Shown in pieces: positions 1-9,009 of a stretch of 45,619 bases of DNA. The notes under the pieces are model-generated. The model saw only the letters and a list, made by a program, of their open reading frames with translations. It ran no database searches and was not told the DNA's origin. The position numbers were made by a program, and so were the translations under genes. Each line of letters opens with the position of its first letter. Position 1 is the first letter of the stretch. Source of the DNA: a candidate division WOR-3 bacterium (GTDB lineage: Bacteria; Hydrothermota; Tepidihabitantia; SM23-42; JAOAFX01); assembly GCA_039802005.1 (NCBI GenBank), contig JBDRVV010000023.1, positions 1 to 45,619 on the forward strand, given 5' to 3'.

Positions 1-1
1 A

Positions 2-406
2 AAGTGGGTTTCGCTTTTATTTTATTTCGGTTTATTCTTATTATTGTTTCTTATCACCACACAATTTCGGATGAGAAGAATATTTATTGAACCCTTTATT
101 TACACTTTCCTTGAGTTAATTATATTTTTGAACATCATAACGATATTCTCATTTTCCCGGACATTATATCTCCCTTTATTTGCTTTTATATTCTTTAATG
201 TTGTCGCTATTTTATTAAGAGCCAATCTGTTTTCTTACAATGGTTATTTTAGAAAAGTATACATCATTATCGGACTTTTATTGCCGCCATTGAATAGCCT
301 TATTATACATTCGCTTTCTATATTTGATGTCTTTTCTTTGGCAATATATGTTTTTTTATTATTCATATTGGCAATATATTATGTTGAGAGATACGAATTT
401 TCCTGA
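2..406 (+). CDS. Hydrophobic membrane protein, 3' part only
   Basis: The frame is open from the window edge to the stop at 406, so the gene starts upstream and only its last ~135 codons are present. A TTG at 44 could be read as a start, but no Shine-Dalgarno supports it and the frame continues without a stop to the left. The visible part is almost entirely hydrophobic, with about four membrane segments separated by short basic stretches (MRR, FRK), ending in YYVERYEFS. Its last 26 bp overlap the preferred start of the next ABC transporter gene in another frame, suggesting translational coupling. I do not recognise the family; it could be an accessory membrane subunit or an unrelated permease fragment. 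Confidence 0.55.
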   Translation, partial: KWVSLLFYFGLFLLLFLITTQFRMRRIFIEPFIYTFLELIIFLNIITIFSFSRTLYLPLFAFIFFNVVAILLRANLFSYNGYFRKVYIIIGLLLPPLNSLIIHSLSIFDVFSLAIYVFLLFILAIYYVERYEFS

Positions 407-2171
407 CAGAAATAGTCTTTTTCATTTTGATGCCGATACCTTTTTGCTTCAACGAATACCTTTCTGGAGATTTATAAAATTTCTCGTCCCCTACTGGCGT
501 AAGGGGCTTTTTGCCTTTATTTTTATGCTTCTATCAGTAGGACTACAACTCCCAATGCCATTTTTGACGAGGTTTCTTATTGATAAGGTAATCGTTCTTA
601 AAAGTTTTCAATTACTGAATATTATCGGGCTTGTCTTGATTGGCGTTCTTTTTATATATGCGGTCTCAACATTCTTACAGAGTTTCTTATTAACTACTTT
701 CCGTGGACGAGTCTTGTTTGATATAAGACTAAAATTATTTGAGCACATACAAAAATTATCACTAACATTCTTCCATAAAGAAGAGACCGGTTATCTAATG
801 TCCCGATTGAGTGATGATGTCAATGCAGTTCAGGGATTGCTTGCGGATACATTGGTCTCCGCAGGACAGAATATCTTGACTTTTATCGCTGGTGTTGGTT
901 GCACGCTATATATCCATCCCAAACTTGCTTTAATCTGCTTTTTGATTCTGCCATTTTATCTACTGTCATTAATGGTATTTAATAAGAGAATTAGAAATAT
1001 GAGTTATGAGGTGAGGGAAAGGTATGCCTTATTGAATAAAGACCTACAGGAATTATTATCCGGGGTCTCGGTGATTAAGGCATTTACTGGAGAAAAGCGA
1101 GCAACGATAAAGATGGTTAAAAAGATAAGTGAGGCAATCCGTAAGGAGGTCAGGTTAGATATTACTGCCACGATTGCCTCTATCTCTTCGGCATTAATCT
1201 CTGCGGCAGGGCCGATTGTCTTAATCTGGTATGGTTGTGCAGAGATAATGAGGGGGAATTTAACGGTTGGTAGTTTGATTGCATTCAATTCTTTTATTGG
1301 CTATCTATTTGGACCAACGAGAAATTTGTATAATTTAAATCTTAATGTTCAACGCTCACTGACGGCAGTAGAAAGAATTTTTGAAATGCTCGATTTAGCA
1401 CCTGAAAAAGACGGCAAAAAAGAGATTGAGATAAAAGAGGGCAGGGTTATATTTGAAAATGTCTCTTTTTCTTATAATGGGGCTGAGGAAGTATTAAAAG
1501 ATATTTCATTTGAGGTAAACCCTGGTGAGATAGTTGCGATTGTGGGTCGAAGCGGTGTCGGTAAGACAACATTAGTCTCTTTACTTCCAAGATTCTTTGA
1601 GCCAGAAAGGGGGAGGATATTGATTGATGGTGAGGATATAAAAGATGTAAGATTAAAATCATTAAGGGGTCAAATTGGCATATGCTCACAGGATGTATTT
1701 TTATTCTCTGATACAATAAAAGAGAATATAAGATTTGGCAATCCCGAGGCAAAAGATGGTACGATAGAAAATGCGGCAAGGTTGGCTTACGCAGATGAAT
1801 TCATTAAAAACTTGCCACAAGGGTATGAAACAAAGGTAGGTGAGCGTGGTGTTAATCTTTCTGGTGGTGAGCGACAGCGGATTGCAATAGCGCGGGCTTT
1901 AATAAAAAATCCCAAGATTTTAATTCTTGATGAGGCGACTTCACAATTGGATTCAGAATCAGAAAAGGCGATTCAAGAGGCATTAAAGAACTTATTAGAA
2001 AACCGCACCACTTTTATCATTACCCATAGATTATCAACAATTCGAAATGCGGATAAGATTTTGGTTTTAGATGAAGGCAAGATTGCTAGTATTGGAAGGC
2101 ATGAAGAATTGTATAGTTCCTGTGCGGTTTATAGACATCTTTATGATGAGCAATTTTTGAAACAAGATTAA
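381..2171 (+). CDS. ABC exporter, fused permease/ATPase, MsbA/lipid-drug exporter type
   Basis: This encodes a half-size type IV ABC exporter, a homodimer-forming permease-ATPase that moves lipids, drugs or peptides out of the cytoplasm. About 596 residues: an N-terminal six-helix membrane domain (about 30-320), then a nucleotide-binding domain. Visible motifs are Walker A GRSGVGKTT near residue 388, signature LSGGERQR near 493, Walker B ILILDEATSQLD near 513 with its catalytic Glu, and the H-loop THRLSTI near 547. All catalytic residues are intact, unlike the degenerate partner at 5828-7639, so this one can work as a homodimer. An upstream in-frame ATG at 324 exists, but the added residues are hydrophobic shadow sequence of the upstream gene, so I chose 381. 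Substrate cannot be read from the sequence. Confidence 0.9.
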   Translation: MLRDTNFPDRNSLFHFDADTFLLQRIPFWRFIKFLVPYWRKGLFAFIFMLLSVGLQLPMPFLTRFLIDKVIVLKSFQLLNIIGLVLIGVLFIYAVSTFLQSFLLTTFRGRVLFDIRLKLFEHIQKLSLTFFHKEETGYLMSRLSDDVNAVQGLLADTLVSAGQNILTFIAGVGCTLYIHPKLALICFLILPFYLLSLMVFNKRIRNMSYEVRERYALLNKDLQELLSGVSVIKAFTGEKRATIKMVKKISEAIRKEVRLDITATIASISSALISAAGPIVLIWYGCAEIMRGNLTVGSLIAFNSFIGYLFGPTRNLYNLNLNVQRSLTAVERIFEMLDLAPEKDGKKEIEIKEGRVIFENVSFSYNGAEEVLKDISFEVNPGEIVAIVGRSGVGKTTLVSLLPRFFEPERGRILIDGEDIKDVRLKSLRGQIGICSQDVFLFSDTIKENIRFGNPEAKDGTIENAARLAYADEFIKNLPQGYETKVGERGVNLSGGERQRIAIARALIKNPKILILDEATSQLDSESEKAIQEALKNLLENRTTFIITHRLSTIRNADKILVLDEGKIASIGRHEELYSSCAVYRHLYDEQFLKQD

Positions 2172-2440
2172 TGACGTAAAATATATTTAAAAGTTAATGT
2201 ATTTCTTAAGACTTGCAATAAATTCAATAGGGGCAGTTTCTCACCATCCTGTTGTTTAGACAGGCGTGGTTATTGGTCTTTGGGCATGTCAGCCTGTAAT
2301 AATAAAAATTCATTTCCAAACAGCAGCGAGAAGGGTCCTGAAAAAAGTCGTGCTATTCGGACACTTTTTAACATTCTGACACAGGAAGTATAAGTTGAAA
2401 AAGGTTAATTTACATTCAACTTGATTAGATAAAAAAATCA
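2172..2440. other. Intergenic stretch with no recognisable gene
   Basis: About 270 bases between the ABC gene and the secretin promoter. I see no ORF with start-site support, no clear terminator and no RNA gene. The base composition is less AT-rich in the middle (around 2230-2350), which may reflect decayed coding or repeat sequence, but nothing identifiable remains. Confidence 0.4.
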
Positions 2441-2468
2441 TTGACACAAAAAAATATTTATATATAAT
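2441..2468 (+). promoter_or_regulatory. Sigma70-type promoter of the secretin gene
   Basis: TTGACA at 2441-2446 and TATAAT at 2463-2468 are both exact consensus with a 16-nt spacer. The start point should fall near 2475, giving a leader of about 12 nt that is mostly Shine-Dalgarno (AAGGGGG at 2476-2482) before the ATG at 2487. Confidence 0.75.
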
Positions 2469-2486
2469 TACTAAGAAGGGGGTAAA

Positions 2487-3530
2487 ATGAAATCAAACAA
2501 TCTTAAATCCGTCATTCTTCTATTCGTCATAATTTCTTTTATACCTGCCCAAATGCAAACTGTTAAGCAGGATTTACATACTGCTGTTTTATCGTTAAAA
2601 TTTATTTCACCGGCTGAACTTGTTGATAATCTTCTAAAACAAAGACAATTGGATGATAATTATATTCTTAAAACAAAACAGGGTGATGTCAAACTTCTTG
2701 TCAACAACTCAACAAATCAATTATTGCTCACCGGAGACTCAATTTCGATTTATGAAGCAAAAAATATGATTGAATTTTTAGATGTGGCACCAAGGCAGAT
2801 TGTGGTCGAAGCCAAAATAGTAGAATTCAATAATTCAAGAATGAAGGAATTGGGTTTTGATTGGCAGAAATTTTTGGATAACACTAGAATCGGCGAGCAA
2901 CTATCGGTTGATGCATATCAAGTGAAAAGGCAATATCAGGGTAACGAAGCAGAAGAAAAAAGCATTCATACTGCGTTAAACGGCTTTATCCAGCATACCA
3001 TATCTATTGGTGACCTATTAAAAATTATTCAGGAAAATGACATTGGCAAAATAACGAATACACCACAAATAGTTACGATCAACAACAAGACCGGTATTCT
3101 ATTAGATGGTTCACGGGTGACCTATGTAGCACGCTATTCAAGTTATGCTAATATCTATGAAACTTCGGAATTGAATGCTGGTCTTTATCTTGAAGTAACC
3201 CCTTCTTTAGGTGATAATGACTACTTAAGACTTGATGTAAAAGCAAAAATCACGAGCCTGGGTGAGGTTATTGGTGGGAGTCCGAGCGAACTTGGACAGC
3301 AAGTTCAAAACACGGTAATAGTAAAGAATGGTCAGGAATTCCTGCTGGGCAGTTTTAAGAAAACAGAAAAAGTGAAAATAAAGAGAAAAACTCCGATTCT
3401 CGGCACAATATTGCCATTTCTATTCTCACGCACATATGAGGTTGATACCGCTAAGGATTTTCTGGTTATATTAAAACCGATTGTCGTTGACCTTAATCCA
3501 CCGGCACCACCGAAAATAGAAGAAAAATAA
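2487..3530 (+). CDS. Short secretin-family protein (GspD/PilQ-like C-terminal domain)
   Basis: Probably an outer-membrane secretin ring or a reduced relative. The 347-residue product begins with a Sec signal peptide (basic MKSNNLK, then a hydrophobic run to about residue 20). A single N-domain-like segment follows (about 30-105: repeated short hydrophobic strands, TNQLLLTGD, then an 'APRQIVVEAKIVE' type strand that is typical just before secretin cores). The secretin core runs to the end, with VKNGQEFLLGS and TPILGTILPFLF resembling the family's VxxG...PxLG/PxLxxLF signature region. It is much shorter than standard GspD or PilQ (over 600 residues) and lacks multiple N domains. Neighbours are ABC transporters, not pilus or type II secretion genes, so the secretion partner is unknown. 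It has its own promoter and strong SD. Confidence 0.8.
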   Translation: MKSNNLKSVILLFVIISFIPAQMQTVKQDLHTAVLSLKFISPAELVDNLLKQRQLDDNYILKTKQGDVKLLVNNSTNQLLLTGDSISIYEAKNMIEFLDVAPRQIVVEAKIVEFNNSRMKELGFDWQKFLDNTRIGEQLSVDAYQVKRQYQGNEAEEKSIHTALNGFIQHTISIGDLLKIIQENDIGKITNTPQIVTINNKTGILLDGSRVTYVARYSSYANIYETSELNAGLYLEVTPSLGDNDYLRLDVKAKITSLGEVIGGSPSELGQQVQNTVIVKNGQEFLLGSFKKTEKVKIKRKTPILGTILPFLFSRTYEVDTAKDFLVILKPIVVDLNPPAPPKIEEK

Positions 3531-3761
3531 ACTATATTACGCAAGCCGATTTAATTAAACGACTAAACAACGCATCAGCAAGCTGGTGCACTCCAGTTCT
3601 ACTCTTCATCCACAAGTTGATGTACTCCATTTTGCAGAGCAATCTCTGCCACTACAGTACTTTAACTTTAATCCTCATATTCTTTTTTTGCGTTTTCTGC
3701 AAGTGGAACGATACTGCAAGACCCGACACCGTCGGGGCGATACTGCATTTCCTGCGATTAT
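3531..3761. repeat. Convergent intergenic region with a small GC hairpin
   Basis: Between the ends of the secretin (+) and the ABC gene (-). A perfect 6-bp stem CCCGAC/GTCGGG with a 3-nt loop lies at 3722-3736, flanked by the repeated word GATACTGCA. There is no T-tract on either side, so it is not a convincing intrinsic terminator. It looks like a short dispersed-repeat fragment. Confidence 0.35.
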
Positions 3762-5831
3762 TTACTGCATTGCCTGCAATTGATAAAGATGATAATACAC
3801 ACCCTTCTTTGCAAGCAGTTCCTGATGGGTTCCGATTTCTTTTATCTCGCCTTTATGCAAAACATATATTCTATCAACATCCTTTATTGTGCTCAATCGG
3901 TGGGCAATGATTATTGCAGTCCTGCCCGTAATCAATTTCTTCAATCCATCCTGAATATACTGCTCGGTCTCCGCATCAATGCTTGCTGTTGCCTCATCCA
4001 GAATCAATATTTTCGGGTTGAATGCTAAAACCCTTGCAAATGAGAGCAACTGGCGCTCGCCAGTAGAGAGTGTCACTCCCCTTTCCATCACCATTTCGTC
4101 ATACTTATGGGGAAACCGGTCAATGAATTTATCCGCATTGATATATGCGGCAATTTCCTTTACCCGGTCATCCTCAATCGGTAGATTCAATCGGATGTTT
4201 GATTTTATATCACCGGAAAACAAGAATACATCCTGCATCACCACACCAATCTTTGAACGTAGTGATTCAAGTTTTATATCCCTGATATCAACACCATCAA
4301 TCAATATTCTCCCCTTTTGTATCTCATAAAGCCTGGAGAGCAAACTTATTATTGAAGTCTTGCCTGCACCTGTTGGACCCACAAATGCTACCTTCTCACC
4401 GGGTTTGATCTTGAAGCTCACATTTTTTAAAACCCATTCTTTCTCATCATAACTAAAACAGACATTCTGAAATTCAATCTCACCCTTGACTTCAGTCAGT
4501 TCTTTAGCACCAGGCAAAGAGGTTATCTTTATTTCTTCATCCAGCAACTGGAATATCCTTTCGCTCGATGCCATTGCGGATTGTAGTATTGTATAAGATT
4601 CGGTCAATTCCCTTATCGGTCTAAAGAACATCTCTACATAGGTCAAGAATGCCACAAGAATACCGAGCGAAAGATTGCCGGTGATTACCCTTCCTCCACC
4701 ATAATACAGAACAAGCCCTATCCCCAGCGAACTTATAACTTCAATCAGCGGTCTGAAGAATGACATAAGTGTAACTTCTTTTAAATTTGCCGATAGATAT
4801 TCCCGATTAATCACATCAAACTTTTGCTGACTCTCTTTCTCATTTGCAAATACCTTTATCACCCGCATACCTGAAATATTTTCCTGTAATGTCGCATTCA
4901 ACCGGGCAAGTTTCCGGCGCACAAGGCGATAAATCTCTCGGGCTCTAATCCTGAAGTATGAAGTCAATACTACAACCAGGGGCACGACAATAAATGTAAT
5001 CAGGGCAAGCCTGATATTTATCGCAAGTAGAATAACAACAATCCCAATTAATAGTAATATATCCCTTGAGAGTGTTGCGAAGACACTCGTCAGTGCCTCA
5101 TTTATTGCTTCCACATCATTTGTGGCACGGGTGACGAGCCGACCAACAGGATTATGGTCAAAAAATGCGAGGTCTAAATCCTGGAGTTTCTGAAAGACCT
5201 TCATTCTCAACGAATGCATAAAGAGTTGGCCAGTGTATTGCATTAGATAGAGATGAATAAAATTAACGATAACGCCTAAGAAAATAATGGCAAGAAAGAT
5301 AAGTGCCATTCTAAACACGCCGTTCAAATCATTCTTTCTAATTTTCAGCAAATCCAATGAATTTATCTTTGCTAATTTATCATAGGGTGCAATTATCAAA
5401 TTTTCATATTGCTCAAAGACTTCGGGATTATTACTTATCAATGACTGGGCATCTTTATCAATCTCATTTTTATATAAGTAATAATATCGTTCTTTCGATA
5501 GGAAATTTTCTTTCTGCCATTTATGAACGGTGTCGGGTGAGACTTTGGAGAGTTGGGATTGGGTTATGAAATAAAGATTCTCACCAAGTTTCGGCAATTT
5601 TTTATCGTATTCAACATAAAGTTTGTATCCGGTCTTGGTTATATATCTATCAATCGTAAATCTCATAATATTGGGAAAGACGAGTTCAACGAGGGCAGCA
5701 ATGATTAGAAGGACAAAAGAAATGATAAGATATTTGAGGTAAGGTTTGAGTAACCCCAGTAATCGTGCAATCAGTCTTCGGTCAAATACCCTGCCCAGGT
5801 CTTTTTCTTCAGTATGGAATTCATGCATCAT
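3762..5831 (-). CDS. Heterodimeric ABC exporter subunit with intact ATPase site (BmrD/YheH-like)
   Basis: This is the catalytically competent half of an asymmetric ABC multidrug exporter of the BmrCD / TM287-288 type. 689 residues, about 80 longer than usual. The extra length is a hydrophilic insert between TM1 and TM2 (about residues 65-165, rich in Lys, Glu and Tyr); BmrD-type subunits are known to carry an extracytoplasmic insertion at this place. The nucleotide-binding domain has Walker A GPTGAGKTS, Walker B ILILDEATASID with the catalytic Glu, and the H-loop AHRLSTI. Its signature reads LSTGERQ instead of LSGGQ, as commonly seen in the competent partner of such pairs. Its start overlaps the upstream partner's stop by 4 bp (ATGA), fitting equal production of the two subunits. 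The substrate is unknown. Confidence 0.9.
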   Translation of the reverse strand: MMHEFHTEEKDLGRVFDRRLIARLLGLLKPYLKYLIISFVLLIIAALVELVFPNIMRFTIDRYITKTGYKLYVEYDKKLPKLGENLYFITQSQLSKVSPDTVHKWQKENFLSKERYYYLYKNEIDKDAQSLISNNPEVFEQYENLIIAPYDKLAKINSLDLLKIRKNDLNGVFRMALIFLAIIFLGVIVNFIHLYLMQYTGQLFMHSLRMKVFQKLQDLDLAFFDHNPVGRLVTRATNDVEAINEALTSVFATLSRDILLLIGIVVILLAINIRLALITFIVVPLVVVLTSYFRIRAREIYRLVRRKLARLNATLQENISGMRVIKVFANEKESQQKFDVINREYLSANLKEVTLMSFFRPLIEVISSLGIGLVLYYGGGRVITGNLSLGILVAFLTYVEMFFRPIRELTESYTILQSAMASSERIFQLLDEEIKITSLPGAKELTEVKGEIEFQNVCFSYDEKEWVLKNVSFKIKPGEKVAFVGPTGAGKTSIISLLSRLYEIQKGRILIDGVDIRDIKLESLRSKIGVVMQDVFLFSGDIKSNIRLNLPIEDDRVKEIAAYINADKFIDRFPHKYDEMVMERGVTLSTGERQLLSFARVLAFNPKILILDEATASIDAETEQYIQDGLKKLITGRTAIIIAHRLSTIKDVDRIYVLHKGEIKEIGTHQELLAKKGVYYHLYQLQAMQ

Positions 5832-7639
5832 TTAGACACCGTCCTACTTCCACCCTCACCTTTTTCCTCTCCCTTCAAGGGAGAGGACAGGTGAGGGGCT
5901 GATATCTTCTCCAGTTTCATCTCAAGTTGCTGTGTTTTATAAATACTATAGTACAGACCACGCTGTTTGATCAATTCCTGATGGGTTCCTCTTTCCACAA
6001 TCCTACCTTCATCAAGCACAACAATCAACTTTGCCTCTTTTATCGCAAAAAGTCGATGGGAGATAACTATTGTCGTGCGATTTGCCACTTCTGATTTTAG
6101 ATTTTTCACAATCTTCTGTTCGGTATTTGCATCTACCGCAGAAAACGCATCATCAAGAATTAAAATCGGTCGCTTAAGAATCAGTGCCCGCGCCAGGGCA
6201 ATCCTTTGTTTCTGCCCACCACTCAAGGTAATACCCCTTTCCCCCACAATCGTCTCAAACTTATCCGGAAATTCCATTATCTCATCATAAATTTCGGCAA
6301 TCTTTGCCACATTTTCAACTTCCTGCAAACTCGCCTTTTGGTTACCAAACAGGATATTATCTTTTATTGACTCAGAAAATAAAAATGTATCCTGAGGAAC
6401 AAAGGCAATATTCTTACGCAGTTCATCAATTTTGTATTCTTTTATATCAATGCCATTGAGCAGAATTACACCATGCTGTGGTTCATAAAGTCTTAACAAC
6501 AAATGGACAAGACTTGATTTTCCTGAACCAATCGGACCGGTGATGCCGATGAATGAACCCGGTTCTATAACAAGATTGATATTACTCAATGCAGGTTTTT
6601 CTTTACCAGAATAGGTAAAAGTTACATCTCTAAATTCGATCTTCGCTTCGGCATTAGTTATTGATTGATAGCCACTTTTTATCGTTGGCTGTGTCCTGAA
6701 TATCCGGTTCAGCCTTCCCTGGGATGCAGCACCACGCTGGAACATATTTATCGCCCTGCCGATCGCCATCATAGGCCAGACCAGCATTTGTAAATAGACC
6801 ATAAATGCAACAAAAGAACCAACCGATATTGCACCGATGATTACATATCTGCCCCCCAGACCCAGAACAATCACCTCACCAATACCTGCCAGCCCCATTA
6901 TAATCGGAAAGAATAATGCAAGTATCTTCCATAACTTCATATTCTTATCCACATAATCCTGGCTTACTTTTTTAAATTTTTCTATTTCAGCATCTTCCTG
7001 GACGAATAATTTTACTACCCTGATTCCAGAAAGGTTCTCACGCACCCGTTCGGTGAGGTCAGAAAAAGACGCCTGCACTTTTTCAAACAGCCTATGGATG
7101 AAACGGCCAAAATAAGTAGAGAAAAACGCAATAAATGGAAATGGTAAAAGTGAATATAGCGTAAGGCGTGGACTGATCAGAATCATCATCACCAATGAGG
7201 CAATACCCAATGCAAATATATCAACTAAAATAACCAGTCCAAAGCCGATGGACATCCTTATTGCATTTATGTCATTCACCGCATGCGCCATTAAGTCACC
7301 GGTCTTATGGGTATCAAAGAAACTTGTATCAAGGGTTGTCAAATGGTTATAAAAATCTTCTCGTAGTTCTTTTTCAATTCTTCGTGCCGAGCCGATGAGT
7401 AGATAGCGCCACCAGAATCTACCAAATGCAATGCCGATCGCTATCACCATTATTAAAAAGAAATAATGACCAAGCAAATTAGGTGTTGCCCTACCCTGGG
7501 CAAGGGCATCTATCGCCAGTTTTAAAACCCTCGGAACGAATAACTGCAAAAGGTCAATTATGACAAGGGCAATAACGCCGATTAGAATCTGCCAGAAGTA
7601 TTTTTTGAAGTATTTTTTTAGAGCAAGCAATTCACGCAT
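5828..7639 (-). CDS. Heterodimeric ABC exporter subunit with degenerate ATPase site (BmrC/YheI-like)
   Basis: Partner of the 3762-5831 subunit. 603 residues: six-helix membrane domain (about 15-310), then an ATPase domain with Walker A GPIGSGKSS, a canonical signature LSGGQKQRIALARAL, and Walker B LILDDAFSAVD. Asp replaces the catalytic Glu after Walker B, which marks the non-hydrolysing site of TM287/288-type heterodimers; the H-loop His (SHRLFAI) is kept. The final ~25 residues (from about APHLSSPLKGEEKGEGG) are low-complexity and encoded by a 45-bp palindromic repeat, so they are probably a repeat-derived extension. The gene starts 1 nt after the stop of the secreted beta-helix gene and overlaps the next gene by 4 bp: a tight three-gene operon. 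Confidence 0.9.
   Translation of the reverse strand: MRELLALKKYFKKYFWQILIGVIALVIIDLLQLFVPRVLKLAIDALAQGRATPNLLGHYFFLIMVIAIGIAFGRFWWRYLLIGSARRIEKELREDFYNHLTTLDTSFFDTHKTGDLMAHAVNDINAIRMSIGFGLVILVDIFALGIASLVMMILISPRLTLYSLLPFPFIAFFSTYFGRFIHRLFEKVQASFSDLTERVRENLSGIRVVKLFVQEDAEIEKFKKVSQDYVDKNMKLWKILALFFPIIMGLAGIGEVIVLGLGGRYVIIGAISVGSFVAFMVYLQMLVWPMMAIGRAINMFQRGAASQGRLNRIFRTQPTIKSGYQSITNAEAKIEFRDVTFTYSGKEKPALSNINLVIEPGSFIGITGPIGSGKSSLVHLLLRLYEPQHGVILLNGIDIKEYKIDELRKNIAFVPQDTFLFSESIKDNILFGNQKASLQEVENVAKIAEIYDEIMEFPDKFETIVGERGITLSGGQKQRIALARALILKRPILILDDAFSAVDANTEQKIVKNLKSEVANRTTIVISHRLFAIKEAKLIVVLDEGRIVERGTHQELIKQRGLYYSIYKTQQLEMKLEKISAPHLSSPLKGEEKGEGGSRTVSK
5853..5897. repeat. 45-bp palindromic repeat inside the 3' end of the ABC gene
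   Basis: Nested perfect inverted repeats: outer arms CCCTCACC (5853-5860) and GGTGAGGG (5890-5897), inner arms CCTCTCCCTT (5866-5875) and AAGGGAGAGG (5877-5886). It lies in frame in the last codons of the BmrC-like gene. A related CCTCACC-bearing palindrome lies at 25271-25441, so this is a dispersed REP-like family. Confidence 0.8.
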
Positions 7640-7640
7640 A

Positions 7641-8810
7641 TTATTCTATTTTCTTTGCCCTTGGTCCACCATATATTCCCATATCTGAACGCGAACCATC
7701 CAAATCAATAATCAATGTATCACCCGCATCAATACAGGGCGAGTCTTTCTTCAAGATAAAGGTCATTCCATCAAATTTCGGGTCAACAGAGATATTCCCA
7801 TTGCTACCAGTCTGGTCATCCATTCCCTGATAATTCCCTGCTTTGTTATTCCAGAAATTATTAAATCTGATGGGGAATTTTTCTGATACCCCATTCATCC
7901 AGGCACCGACACAGGGGCATACCCATTCTTCTTTCCAACCATTCTCAGCAACGATATTGTTTTCAAAAATACCGGTCGCATTTGAATCCCATACCGCAAA
8001 TCCACAATTGCCATTATGATAAATCACATTATTCACAACCTTCATATATGAACTGCCGGTGGCAATTATTCCCCAGCCTAAATTGTCATATACCGCATTA
8101 TTCATCACCACCGCACTTGAATTTCCAAAACAACCTATCCCTTTCCAGTATTCAGATATGAAATTGCGATAAATTAAGGCATTCGCATCCCAGGTTATAC
8201 CAATTCCTGCACCCCTGCCTTTTTTAATAATATTATCAGTTATTACTGCACTCGCCCCACGATAAAGGGCAATTCCATCCCAGGTGTTGTTATAGATATA
8301 ACAATTACGGATATAAATCTCTGCCCCTTCCCTGCCGAATATGCCACCAATCCCAACGACCACCGTATCAATTCTATGGGTATTATCAATCACTGCTACA
8401 TTCTCGATCGTCACTTTGCTATTTTTAACAACAATTCCGGCATCAGTCGCATTGCCATCAGGGCTCCTTCTGCCACCGGTTATGGTGAGATTTGAAAGAT
8501 AGACACTTTCGCAGTCTTCAAAAAGTAAGCCATAACCCGCATTTGTGACCAAGACAGTGCTATCCCGTTTTTCACCGATTATTACCAGCGATTTACTTTT
8601 AATATGAAATCCAGCCGTGGTTTTTACTTCGGTCAAAGGCTCGACACAATTCCCACATATCTTTTCTATATATGGTTCTGCCCGGGCACTAAAAACTCCT
8701 TTTTTAATAAAAACTGTATCTTTGGTCTTTGCACCCATAAAGACCGAATCAAGATTCATATCAGGCATAACCGTAATAAAATCGCTTATTAAAATCAATA
8801 ATATCAACAT
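7641..8810 (-). CDS. Secreted right-handed parallel beta-helix protein
   Basis: 389 residues. The N-terminus is hydrophobic (MLILLILISDF), consistent with a short signal peptide. The body is a series of ~22-residue coils of the kind 'N-N-x-I-x-x-N-x-x-x-G-I' typical of pectate-lyase/NosD-like beta-helices (about residues 90-330). It ends in a segment reading 'DPKFDG…DSPCIDAGD', a common terminal motif of these extracellular proteins. No catalytic lyase residues could be identified, so an adhesive, structural or polysaccharide-binding role is as likely as an enzymatic one. The gene is first in an operon with the BmrCD-like exporter (1-nt gap), an unusual pairing that could mean co-regulation on the cell surface. 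The promoter lies just upstream; there is little Shine-Dalgarno. Confidence 0.8.
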   Translation of the reverse strand: MLILLILISDFITVMPDMNLDSVFMGAKTKDTVFIKKGVFSARAEPYIEKICGNCVEPLTEVKTTAGFHIKSKSLVIIGEKRDSTVLVTNAGYGLLFEDCESVYLSNLTITGGRRSPDGNATDAGIVVKNSKVTIENVAVIDNTHRIDTVVVGIGGIFGREGAEIYIRNCYIYNNTWDGIALYRGASAVITDNIIKKGRGAGIGITWDANALIYRNFISEYWKGIGCFGNSSAVVMNNAVYDNLGWGIIATGSSYMKVVNNVIYHNGNCGFAVWDSNATGIFENNIVAENGWKEEWVCPCVGAWMNGVSEKFPIRFNNFWNNKAGNYQGMDDQTGSNGNISVDPKFDGMTFILKKDSPCIDAGDTLIIDLDGSRSDMGIYGGPRAKKIE

Positions 8811-8828
8811 ATTTTTAAGTTTCTGGTA

Positions 8829-8856
8829 ATTATATCCAGATTTTAAATTTAAGCAA
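8829..8856 (-). promoter_or_regulatory. Promoter of the beta-helix / ABC exporter operon
   Basis: On the minus strand, TTGCTT at 8851-8856, a 16-nt spacer and exact TATAAT at 8829-8834. The start point should be near 8822, leaving a leader of about 11 nt before the ATG at 8810. Confidence 0.55.
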
Positions 8857-9009
8857 TACGGGTCAGAAAATTAATCCTACCTCACGACTTGTCCATTTTT
8901 GAATAAAAAAATAATCTTAGGACAGGCTTCCTTATAGACGGTTATTATCGTAATTATGGATTATCTTTCAATTAAATCCGAATCTCATGCTTTCCGCTAT
9001 TGGTGTATA

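Noticed and set aside
324-380. Earlier start for the first ABC transporter
   Set aside because: The added residues are hydrophobic shadow sequence of the overlapping upstream gene and not family-like; no SD.
3722-3736. Hairpin as a bidirectional terminator between secretin and ABC gene
   Set aside because: Only six pairs and no T-tract on either strand.
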